19,891 bases of DNA from an uncultured Clostridia bacterium (GTDB taxonomy: Bacteria > Bacillota > Clostridia > Christensenellales > Borkfalkiaceae): assembly GCA_944376035.1 (NCBI GenBank), contig CALWBJ010000194.1, positions 1-19,891 on the forward strand, written 5' to 3'. Positions 7,702 through 14,108 of the stretch are shown here, piece after piece. A program made the position numbers and the translations under genes. The notes under the pieces are model-generated. The model was given only the letters and a program-made list of their open reading frames with translations. It did not search any database and was not told the origin of the DNA. The first letter of the stretch is position 1; every line of letters starts with the position of its first letter.

Positions 7702-7935
7702 TATATTCTCTGATTTTTCCGCAATTAAAATAAGTATATAACTTTCTTTACGGTAATTTCTGCATTTACTACATTTTACTATAATTCAATGCGCATTTCT
7801 TCGCTCTGACGCGCTTTACCATACCTTATTTTCAATAATTTAAAGGGCATTAACGCAAATTGCAGCGCTTTAACTTAGCGTATTTAGACATGCTTGACAT
7901 CTACTCGCAAGTATCTCACTATATTTTACCCGCGG

Positions 7936-7965
7936 AAAAAAAGAGGGGGAAAATTATTCTTCCCC
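7936..7965 (-). terminator. Probable terminator overlapping the khpA stop codon
   Basis: On the minus strand GGGGAA (7965-7960) pairs with TTCCCC (7951-7946) across an 8-base loop. Three bases later there is a run of seven T residues (7942-7936). The 5' arm lies within the last codons of khpA and the loop contains its TAA. It would partly separate ylxM-ffh-rpsP-khpA from rimM-trmD. Confidence 0.65.
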
Positions 7966-8196
7966 GCGCTCTTTAATTTCAATATTATATTTTTTATTTT
8001 CTTTTGCCGAACCCGCTTTAACGAGAGTGCGAAGAGCCTTGGCTATCTTTCCCTGACGGCCTATAACCTTTCCCATATCGCTCGGCGAAAGCGTAACGGT
8101 AACAGTTACCTCCCTGCCGCTGTCAGCAATATCGTATTCCACTTCGTCTGGCTTTTCGGCAAACTGTCCTATAACAAATTTAATCAGTTCTACCAT
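7954..8196 (-). CDS. khpA: KH-domain RNA-binding protein KhpA (YlqC)
   Basis: 80 residues, the normal size of this single-KH-domain protein. The nucleic-acid-binding loop is GKVIGRQGKIAKALRTLV (42-59), with GRQG at 46-49 as the GxxG motif. In other Bacillota KhpA forms a complex with KhpB and binds RNAs that control cell elongation and division. The ATG at 8196 has AAGGAG five bases upstream. It follows rpsP by 18 bases, the usual rpsP-khpA arrangement, so the two are co-transcribed. Confidence 0.95.
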   Translation of the reverse strand: MVELIKFVIGQFAEKPDEVEYDIADSGREVTVTVTLSPSDMGKVIGRQGKIAKALRTLVKAGSAKENKKYNIEIKERGEE

Positions 8197-8214
8197 ATCC
8201 GCTCCTTAAAAGCC

Positions 8215-8508
8215 TTATTTGGATTTACGGACTTTGGTCTTAGCGGGCGAAAGTTTGGTGGGCTTAGGTAAAATTCCCTGATTAATGAGTATTGTCCTGA
8301 CCGTTTCGGTGGGCTGAACGCCTTTTTTAATCCAGTCCTTTGCCTTTTCCGCGTCGATTACTATTTCAGCGGGCTGAGCGATAGGATTATAGTGTCCTAC
8401 TTTGTCGATATACGCTCCGTCGCGTGCGGTTCTGCTGTCGGTTACAACTATGCGGTAGAAGGGGGATTTTTTGTCGCCCATTCTCGTAAGTCTCATTTTT
8501 ACTGCCAT
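8215..8508 (-). CDS. rpsP: 30S ribosomal protein S16
   Basis: 97 residues. The opening MAVKMRLTRMGDKKSPFYRIVV, followed by DSRTARDGAYIDKVGHYNP and GVQPTETVRTIL, identifies S16, an early-binding protein of the 30S body. The C-terminus is lysine-rich, as in homologs of this size. AAGGAG lies nine bases before the ATG. The 100 bases between ffh and rpsP are AT-rich and contain no terminator that I can see, so read-through from the ylxM-ffh promoter is likely. Confidence 0.98.
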   Translation of the reverse strand: MAVKMRLTRMGDKKSPFYRIVVTDSRTARDGAYIDKVGHYNPIAQPAEIVIDAEKAKDWIKKGVQPTETVRTILINQGILPKPTKLSPAKTKVRKSK

Positions 8509-8608
8509 TTTTCTGTTCTCCTTAAATTTATATCTTTAATTTTTATTTAAATTTTAATTTTATTTAAATTTATTGTCTGATTTTTAGTTTTTATATGATT
8601 ACACGATG

Positions 8609-9922
8609 TCAAAACTTAAACATTTTATTGTTTTTCATTTGTTTCATCATCTGTTTTGTCTGCTCGAACTGTTTTAAAACCCTGTTGACTTCCTGAACGC
8701 TTGTGCCCGAACCGTTTGCTATGCGGTTCTTTCTCGACGAATTTATTATCGAAGGATTCTCTCTTTCGCGCATTGTCATAGACTGAATGACCGCTTTCAT
8801 GCTGAGAAGTTTTTTCTCGTCAATATCCTCGTCGCGAATTTTAAACTTACTGCCCATACCGGGTAGCATTGCAAGGACGTCTTTTAATCCGCCCATCTTT
8901 TTCATGGTTTCGAACTGTGAAAGATAATCGTCGAGAGTAAACGAGTTTTCTCTGAATTTCTTTTCCAGTTTTTTAGCCTGTTCTTCGGTTACCGCCTCCT
9001 GAGCCTTTTCGATAAGCGTTAAGACGTCGCCCATACCGAGTATACGGTTTGCCATACGGTCGGGATAGAAAGGTTCAAGGTCGCCTAACTTTTCTCCCAC
9101 ACTGCAAAACTTAATGGGTTTGCCGGTTACCGCTTTCATGGAAAGCGTCGCGCCGCCGCGGGTATCTCCGTCAAGTTTGGTAAGAACAAGTCCGGTTACT
9201 TCAAGCCGCTTATTGAAAGTATCCGCAACCTCGACTGCGACCTGACCGGTCATGGAATCAACTACAAGAAGAATCTCGTTCGGATTGACTTCGGCTTTTA
9301 TTTTTTCAAGTTCCTTCATCAGTTCTTCGTCGATCTGCAATCTTCCCGCAGTATCGATTATAACCGTGTCGAATCCGTACGATTTGGCATAATTAACGCC
9401 TTCTTTCGCTATCTTGACGGGATTGCCCTGCCCTTTTTCAAATACCTGACAACCTGCCTTTTCACCGACGACTTTAAGTTGATTTATAGCCGCGGGGCGG
9501 TATACGTCGCATGCGACAAGCAACGGTTTTTTCCCTTGTTTTTTTAAGAGCATGCCGAGTTTTCCGACAAGCGTTGTTTTGCCCGCGCCCTGCAAGCCCG
9601 CCATCATTATAACGGTCGGCGGTGTGGACGATACGGCAAGTTTACTGTTAGCACTGCCCATGAGCGCGATAAGTTCTTCATTGACTATCTTTATAACCTG
9701 CTGGGTAGGACTTAAACTTTTAAGTATTTCCTGTCCCACGGCGCGCTCGGAAACTTTGGCGACAAACTCCTTTACGACCGAAATATTGACGTCCGCTTCG
9801 AGAAGGGCAATTCTGACTTCCCTCATCGCCGTCTTGATTTCCAGTTCGGTGAGTCTGCCGTGCTTGGTAAGTTTACTGAAAATATGATTGAGTTTTTCGG
9901 ATAAACCTGAAAATAATGCCAT
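8609..9922 (-). CDS. ffh: Signal recognition particle protein Ffh (SRP54)
   Basis: 437 residues, close to the roughly 445 of Bacillus subtilis. An N helical bundle (1-95) precedes the GTPase G domain: G1 GLQGAGKT at 109-116, CDVYRPAAINQLK at 138-150, DTAGRLQ at 190-196 and TKLDGD at 248-253. The methionine-rich M domain (about 325-430, with MLPGMGSKF and SGTSVQEVNRVLKQF) binds SRP RNA and signal sequences. Ffh brings nascent membrane and secreted proteins to FtsY, which is encoded about 5 kb upstream in this window. The ATG at 9922 overlaps the ylxM stop by one base (TAATG), so the two are translationally coupled. No SRP RNA gene was found in the window. Confidence 0.99.
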   Translation of the reverse strand: MALFSGLSEKLNHIFSKLTKHGRLTELEIKTAMREVRIALLEADVNISVVKEFVAKVSERAVGQEILKSLSPTQQVIKIVNEELIALMGSANSKLAVSSTPPTVIMMAGLQGAGKTTLVGKLGMLLKKQGKKPLLVACDVYRPAAINQLKVVGEKAGCQVFEKGQGNPVKIAKEGVNYAKSYGFDTVIIDTAGRLQIDEELMKELEKIKAEVNPNEILLVVDSMTGQVAVEVADTFNKRLEVTGLVLTKLDGDTRGGATLSMKAVTGKPIKFCSVGEKLGDLEPFYPDRMANRILGMGDVLTLIEKAQEAVTEEQAKKLEKKFRENSFTLDDYLSQFETMKKMGGLKDVLAMLPGMGSKFKIRDEDIDEKKLLSMKAVIQSMTMRERENPSIINSSRKNRIANGSGTSVQEVNRVLKQFEQTKQMMKQMKNNKMFKF

Positions 9923-10230
9923 TATCTACCTATCAATTCCAAAATGCTCTCAGATAATTTTTCGTCTTTGGTTTTTAATTCGGAAGCGATTTTTTTAAGC
10001 GCGTCGTATTTCTCTTTGAGTTTGAGACTTTTTTCGTAATCTTCGAGTTTGTTTTTAACTTTTTTCACCGCGTCGTAAACGCTCTGCCTGGTCGTGCCTT
10101 CGGTTTCGGCTATCTCCGATAAAGATAAGTCGTAAAGATAATGCGAACCGAAAAGTTCTTTTTGTTTATCGGTAAGAAGACTTTTATAAAGTTCAAAAAG
10201 TTCGATATAGAAAAAATCTTTTTCTTCCAT
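9922..10230 (-). CDS. ylxM: SRP-associated HTH protein YlxM
   Basis: 102 residues. YlxM is a small protein with a sigma-70 region 4-like helix-turn-helix that is encoded just before ffh across Bacillota. Its reported link is modulation of SRP assembly or GTPase activity. The conserved stretch LYDLSLSEIAETEGTTRQSVYDAVKKV runs from about residue 32 to 58. An N-terminal ELYKSLLTDKQKELF and a C-terminal charged helix complete the family pattern. GGGGGA lies just before the ATG at 10230. A short CCGA/TCGG hairpin includes part of this ribosome binding site. The gene is the first of the ylxM-ffh-rpsP-khpA operon and is read from the consensus promoter at 10348-10376. Confidence 0.94.
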   Translation of the reverse strand: MEEKDFFYIELFELYKSLLTDKQKELFGSHYLYDLSLSEIAETEGTTRQSVYDAVKKVKNKLEDYEKSLKLKEKYDALKKIASELKTKDEKLSESILELIGR

Positions 10231-10310
10231 TCTTCCCCCGAAAAAGTCGGCTCTTAATATTTAGCCATTAAAACTCGGATTTATAAGTCCGCGTCCGCCA
10301 AGCCCGAATA

Positions 10311-10345
10311 AAAAAGGTGTAAAACAATTTTGCTTTACACCTTTG
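10311..10345 (-). terminator. Hairpin plus U-tract at the start site of the ylxM operon
   Basis: An 11-base inverted repeat (10314-10324 and 10335-10345, arms AAAGGTGTAAA/TTTACACCTTT) with a 10-base loop is followed on the minus strand by six T residues. Additional G-U, C-G and A-U pairs can shrink the loop to four bases. In form it is a minus-strand terminator and could stop transcripts from the lipoprotein gene. It also coincides with the predicted start site of the ylxM promoter. It may therefore act as a 5' stabilising hairpin, an early terminator or an operator; these cannot be told apart from sequence. Confidence 0.7.
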
Positions 10346-10347
10346 TA

Positions 10348-10376
10348 TTATACATAGCAGACATCACCTTGTCAAG
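10348..10376 (-). promoter_or_regulatory. Perfect consensus sigma-A promoter of ylxM-ffh-rpsP-khpA
   Basis: TTGACA (10376-10371), a 17-base spacer and TATAAT (10353-10348) match consensus at all 12 box positions. The predicted start is near 10341-10343, at the foot of the hairpin at 10314-10345. About 110 bases of leader precede the ylxM ATG. The leader holds one more weak hairpin (CGGA near 10294-10291 pairing with TCCG near 10282-10279). Confidence 0.93.
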
Positions 10377-10498
10377 CGATTTTTATTAAAAACATATTTG
10401 TTTTGATTTTCTTGACGCTATTTACTATTGGTATGAATATAGTGCCTCGGAATTTTATAAACACTTCATTTTTATAAAGTTAATTAATGCTTATATCA

Positions 10499-12286
10499 TT
10501 AATATTCCAGATCGTCAGCACTATCAGGCGCGCTATAACTATCTGCGTCGTCAGTTACTTGGTAATTGAGGTTGACGTTAACCGTAGCTCTATCGGATGC
10601 ACCAAAGTCTCTGGAACCTACAAATGCGACGTTACTTTTTACCGTTAAATCCAAGTTTATTGATACCAATGTATTAGTGACGTTATCAATTTCAATTACG
10701 AAATCAATCTTTTTGGATTGAATATCGTTATCATCATAATCTCCCAATACCTTAATGCTGTTAGCCACAAACGGATTCAATTGAACTGTTTCGTTTATGT
10801 AATCAAACAAATTCTTAACACCGCTTTGGGATAACGTCAAAGAGTATTTTGATACGTTATTATTTGCCGTAACAGACGTAGAGTTAACGTTAGTTGAATT
10901 TAGGAAAGTACTATCAAGCAACAAGTAATATATATCCAGATTGCCTCTTTGAGTGCCGCTAACTGCAACAGGATCGTCATATCCTATCAGTTGTTTAACC
11001 CTATCGTATATTGCGCCGTCAGATGTGTTTCCTCTGGCAAACTTAACGTCCTTTAATTCTAATGATGCGTATAAATCATCGTTCTTGAAGTCTGAATCAA
11101 TTTCAATCAAGTTAATAAAGTCACCACTGTCATTTCTCTTGCCATCGCCAGCAACGGTAGCATTGATAGCAAGGTTGGCAAGACCGTAATCTACGCCGGT
11201 CCTTAGCTTGAAAGAACCGGAACTTACGCTTTGATCCTTATATGCGTCAATTGCAGCGTTAATCTTTTGTAGGTCGCTATTGACGGACGCAGAGTCAACT
11301 TTTAAATTACCTATATTTGGCAAACTCATTTGGGGCGCTTGATTAGTTTTTGTAAAATCCATCTTGTAGGTTATTTCAACCTTAACGTTTAATGCCGTAA
11401 CCGAAAAAGAGTATTCGTATTCAGAAAGATTGTGGTCGACGCAATCTGCCTTAATTGACAAGTCGGATTGAATATTGGGCATATTTAATTTGAGAATTCT
11501 CTCTACCATCGGGTGATCGATATAATTCAAAATTAAATTAACGACATCGGAAACATTTGTCTTGGTTTTAACGGCGTATTCGCCTCCATTCCTGTCAATT
11601 GACGTTATATCAGCATCGGAATAATCAAACAATGCCTTCGCAAATGATGATGAATTATACTTTTGAGTATTAGTATCTATACTTGTAGAGAAACCTATGA
11701 CTTTGCCATTTTCATCGAGTTCAACTCTATTGTTGTTACTGCCCTTTTTGTATTCGTAAATTTCGCCATCATTGAATAACAGCCCACTATTGGTATGATG
11801 ATCCAAAAATCCTATCTCACCGGACTTGCTGTATTTAGATGTACCGTTTTGATTGCCTTCAACAGTACCAACAACAGGCGCGGTAATAGACAGGTTAAGG
11901 GTGTAGTTGTATTCAAACCCTAATGTCTCGTCCCCTAAAGTGTTCTCCCTCGCGTTTAAGAAATACTCTTTGTATGGAATAAATTTTGCATACAGGGTAA
12001 TATTGCTATCCACTGTAATTGGGAAGGTTGCCTTGTTGTTAAAGGTGCTGTCCAAATACCAGTCGTCAAATTGGGTTTTATTTTTGTCGGCGGGTATATT
12101 AGACGGCTTTTGCAATAAATCACCTTCTTCCAACTTTATAGACGGCAATTCCGTATTGGCAAAAACAATATCATACTTCGTCTCTGTTTCGCCGGATGTC
12201 CCTCCGCCGCAAGCGAACATAAATCCTGCGGTCAGCATAAAAGCCAATAACCCCGTGAGCAAAATTCCCTTTCTTAATTTTAACAT
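10499..12286 (-). CDS. Large lipoprotein with one InlB B-repeat and a duplicated unnamed module
   Basis: 595 residues. A signal peptide (KLRK, then a hydrophobic core at about 8-22) ends in MFAC with C26 as the likely lipidated cysteine, followed by a Gly/Thr/Glu-rich linker. Residues 37-103 match an InlB B-repeat (Listeria-Bacteroides repeat): GDLLQKPSN, FDDWYLDSTFNNKATFPITV, NITLYAKF. The remaining 490 residues are Asn/Asp/Ser-rich and beta-like, and I do not recognise the family. Two stretches look like diverged copies of one module (about 115-310 and 350-575; see findings). The protein should be anchored on the outer face of the membrane; ligand unknown. AGAGGA precedes the ATG. It starts 91 bases after the stop of the XRE membrane regulator, on the same strand, and may share its transcript. 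Its codon use looks less biased than its neighbours, but I did not measure this. Confidence 0.85.
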   Translation of the reverse strand: MLKLRKGILLTGLLAFMLTAGFMFACGGGTSGETETKYDIVFANTELPSIKLEEGDLLQKPSNIPADKNKTQFDDWYLDSTFNNKATFPITVDSNITLYAKFIPYKEYFLNARENTLGDETLGFEYNYTLNLSITAPVVGTVEGNQNGTSKYSKSGEIGFLDHHTNSGLLFNDGEIYEYKKGSNNNRVELDENGKVIGFSTSIDTNTQKYNSSSFAKALFDYSDADITSIDRNGGEYAVKTKTNVSDVVNLILNYIDHPMVERILKLNMPNIQSDLSIKADCVDHNLSEYEYSFSVTALNVKVEITYKMDFTKTNQAPQMSLPNIGNLKVDSASVNSDLQKINAAIDAYKDQSVSSGSFKLRTGVDYGLANLAINATVAGDGKRNDSGDFINLIEIDSDFKNDDLYASLELKDVKFARGNTSDGAIYDRVKQLIGYDDPVAVSGTQRGNLDIYYLLLDSTFLNSTNVNSTSVTANNNVSKYSLTLSQSGVKNLFDYINETVQLNPFVANSIKVLGDYDDNDIQSKKIDFVIEIDNVTNTLVSINLDLTVKSNVAFVGSRDFGASDRATVNVNLNYQVTDDADSYSAPDSADDLEY

Positions 12287-12377
12287 CTATTTTTCCTCTT
12301 TCTATTTTTTATTTTATTTTGTTTTTTTAAATGCTTAATTTTACGGATTTTGAATTCAATAAAACTTTAACGGACTT

Positions 12378-13262
12378 TTAATTATAATTCTTTAAAGATT
12401 GATATATTTCAAAGTTATTTTCTTTTTTCTCTTTTAACTCTCTCTTTTCTTTAAGCCACTCAGCCAATCCGAAGGGAAAGTAAAACGCGGCAAAAACCGA
12501 ACTTATCACAAGACCTATCAAAAACCAAACTACTGAAAGCGTTATCGCCAGAAAAGAAAGAGTGAGTTTTACGCATATGAACCAGATTATACCGTCAAGG
12601 TCAAGCGAAAATATTATTCCGGGCATGTTAAAAGAGCGCATAAAAAACTCTATACAATCGCAAACGGCGTTATCCCATATCCATTGAGATACGAGAGCAA
12701 ACACGGCGTAAGCACATACGATTCCGCCTAATATGGCGAGCATGATATTGTTTAACTTAAACCCCACTATCATGAGAACTACAAGAGTAACAATCGCGGC
12801 GGCAACCGACCAGAACATACTCACTTTAAATTCCGATTCATGGGTGCGCTGCTCGGCAACCGATTTTTCATACGTCTTTTTCGCACTGCACGTATTACAT
12901 ATTACAATTTGTCCGTCGGTAGTTTTTTCCACCTTATAGTCGTTGACCTTACGGAGCGGTTTTTTACATATATCACAGTAACCCATGATTATTGTCTGAG
13001 CGCCGTATTCCGACTCTGAGGCTTTAACCCCGGACGCCGTCGCAGCCGCTTCCGAAGAACTTGCTTCCATTGATGTAAGTTCGTTTATGGAACAGGAAAA
13101 AATTTCACACATCTTTTTTATTGTATCTATATCGGGTTCGGATAGTCCTTTCTCCCATTTAGATACAGCCTGCGCGGAAATGTTAAGTTTCTGTCCTAAC
13201 TCTGATTGAGTCATGTTCTGTCTTTTTCTGTACTCTGCAATATTTTTGCCTAAATCTTCCAT
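12378..13262 (-). CDS. Membrane-anchored XRE-family regulator with CxxC zinc-ribbon motif
   Basis: 294 residues. An XRE/HTH_3 DNA-binding domain occupies about 4-64 (AEYRKRQNMTQSELGQKLNI, then SAQAVSKWEKGLSEPDIDTI). A Ser/Ala/Glu linker (65-90) leads to a probable zinc ribbon: CDIC at 96-99 and CNTC at 122-125. Four hydrophobic segments follow (about 148-167, 172-192, 220-242 and 243-263) with a charged cytoplasmic tail. This is the layout of a one-component regulator tethered to the membrane; signal and targets are unknown. AAGGAG lies eight bases before the ATG at 13262 and TATAAT lies at 13292-13287. It is divergent from a small XRE gene, with palindromes between them, and sits upstream of the lipoprotein gene, which is a plausible target. 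Confidence 0.85.
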   Translation of the reverse strand: MEDLGKNIAEYRKRQNMTQSELGQKLNISAQAVSKWEKGLSEPDIDTIKKMCEIFSCSINELTSMEASSSEAAATASGVKASESEYGAQTIIMGYCDICKKPLRKVNDYKVEKTTDGQIVICNTCSAKKTYEKSVAEQRTHESEFKVSMFWSVAAAIVTLVVLMIVGFKLNNIMLAILGGIVCAYAVFALVSQWIWDNAVCDCIEFFMRSFNMPGIIFSLDLDGIIWFICVKLTLSFLAITLSVVWFLIGLVISSVFAAFYFPFGLAEWLKEKRELKEKKENNFEIYQSLKNYN

Positions 13263-13286
13263 TTGTCTTTCTCCTTTTTTTCTTAC

Positions 13287-13292
13287 ATTATA
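13287..13292 (-). promoter_or_regulatory. Candidate -10 box for the XRE membrane regulator
   Basis: TATAAT on the minus strand, with a predicted start near 13280 and 18 bases to the ATG at 13262. The best -35 candidate (TTGTTT) has a 15-base spacer, so the promoter looks weak or activator-dependent. Confidence 0.5.
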
Positions 13293-13323
13293 TTAAAAAC
13301 TTTCGGAAAACAAAAATATTATC

Positions 13324-13342
13324 ATTCAACCGTAAGTTGAAT
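13324..13342. promoter_or_regulatory. Inverted repeat, candidate operator 1
   Basis: ATTCAAC and GTTGAAT form perfect 7-base arms around CGTAA. The repeat lies in the divergent intergenic region, just upstream of the promoter of the membrane regulator. Its size and symmetry suit a dimeric XRE protein. Confidence 0.55.
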
Positions 13343-13343
13343 C

Positions 13344-13357
13344 ACTATACAAATAGT
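13344..13357. promoter_or_regulatory. Inverted repeat, candidate operator 2
   Basis: ACTAT and ATAGT arms surround ACAA. It starts two bases after candidate operator 1. The short arms and AT-rich surroundings make this a weaker call. Confidence 0.35.
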
Positions 13358-13394
13358 TGTAAATAGGAAAAAACCGATATTTTATTACAAAAAT

Positions 13395-13409
13395 ACAGTT
13401 ATAAACTGT
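13395..13409. promoter_or_regulatory. Inverted repeat, candidate operator 3
   Basis: ACAGTT and AACTGT form perfect 6-base arms around ATA, about 30 bases before the -10 box of the plus-strand XRE gene. The arm sequence differs from candidate 1, which would fit two regulators with different sites. Confidence 0.5.
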
Positions 13410-13438
13410 GTTTTTTAATATTATATCATGTAAATGAC

Positions 13439-13444
13439 TATAAT
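13439..13444 (+). promoter_or_regulatory. Candidate -10 box for the small XRE gene
   Basis: TATAAT on the plus strand places a start near 13451, only about 15 bases before the ATG. No convincing -35 box lies at the expected distance. Confidence 0.5.
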
Positions 13445-13465
13445 ACAATAAAAAAGTGAAAATTT

Positions 13466-13687
13466 ATGGAAAATATAGAAAAGTATTTAAGCAACTTTAC
13501 GTTGAATTTAAAATTACTCAGAAAATCGGCACACCTCACTCAAACGGAGATGGCGAAAAAATTGGGCATTACCTATCAGTCGTACCAGTCTTACGAATAC
13601 GGGAAATCTCTGCCCTCTCTTCCTATAATGCTCGCGCTTGCGGATATTTTTGACGTGAATTTGGACAGCTTTTTCGGAAGAGACTGA
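13466..13687 (+). CDS. Small XRE-family transcriptional regulator
   Basis: 73 residues, almost entirely one helix-turn-helix domain (about 12-68). LNLKLLRKSAHLTQTEMAKK leads into GITYQSYQSYEYGKSLPSL and then ALADIFDVNLDSFFGRD, the typical XRE/Cro-CI pattern with the DVxLDxFF ending. It is the only plus-strand gene in the window. The ATG at 13466 has only a weak ribosome binding site (AAAGTGAA). It is divergent from the XRE membrane regulator across 203 bases that carry three palindromes, which suggests auto- or cross-regulation. There is no effector domain, so it probably acts as a DNA-binding dimer. No toxin-like gene lies next to it. Confidence 0.85.
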   Translation: MENIEKYLSNFTLNLKLLRKSAHLTQTEMAKKLGITYQSYQSYEYGKSLPSLPIMLALADIFDVNLDSFFGRD

Positions 13688-14108
13688 ATTTAATAATAAA
13701 TTTATCATAATCAATGTTAGTAATCATGGATCCGATTAGACAAACCTTGATACAGAAATTCTATACTTGATTGTCATTAAACATTGCGACCTCAGAGGCC
13801 GAAATATAATGATTAGTTTCGGATATTTTATATTAGTGATATAAAAATTCGCCGCGGCTGTTATTGCAGCCGCGGCGAAATATAATGTATAATAATTTTG
13901 ATTCTACTCGTTTTAGTGTAATGATTGAATTTCCGTTACGATTAGCATTTAATTCACGATACGCTAAAGATTTAATTTCTGAAATCTAAATAAAATAGCA
14001 AACAGTTAAAATGCAGGATTTTATTTTAAAAACTTCTGTCTGTCCGATACAAGCGAATCATTTTATTACTAATCCCGACAAATTAAATTATTTACTATAA
14101 ATACTGTT
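13688..14108. other. 421-base gene-free stretch
   Basis: AT-rich, with no credible coding frame on either strand. It holds a GC-rich terminator (13841-13879), a possible weak plus-strand terminator (CCGAAA at 13799-13804 with TTTCGG at 13817-13822), a 12-base direct repeat (13800-13811 and 13876-13887) and a small AT-rich inverted repeat (13968-13987). I see no remnant of a mobile element. Confidence 0.6.
13841..13879 (-). terminator. Strong GC-rich terminator downstream of the GT4 gene
   Basis: Perfect 13-base arms (13848-13860 and 13867-13879; TTCGCCGCGGCTG and its complement) enclose a 6-base loop. On the minus strand the stem is followed by TTTTTAT. It lies about 230 bases after the GT4 stop and probably closes the smc-ftsY-GT4 transcript. 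The opposite side lacks a T-run, so it is mainly a minus-strand signal. Confidence 0.85.

Noticed and set aside
7702..7935. Small RNA or promoter candidates between khpA and rimM
   Set aside because: Several short inverted repeats and partial -10-like boxes occur, but none forms a promoter with a good -35 box and spacing or a stable extended fold.
10499..12286. InlB repeat taken as a sign of an invasion protein
   Set aside because: There is a single B-repeat, no leucine-rich repeats and no LPXTG anchor. The repeat is widespread in surface proteins of commensal bacteria.
13263..13687. Possible prophage switch or toxin-antitoxin locus
   Set aside because: Divergent XRE genes recall a phage repressor region, but no integrase, other phage gene or toxin-like small protein is present nearby.
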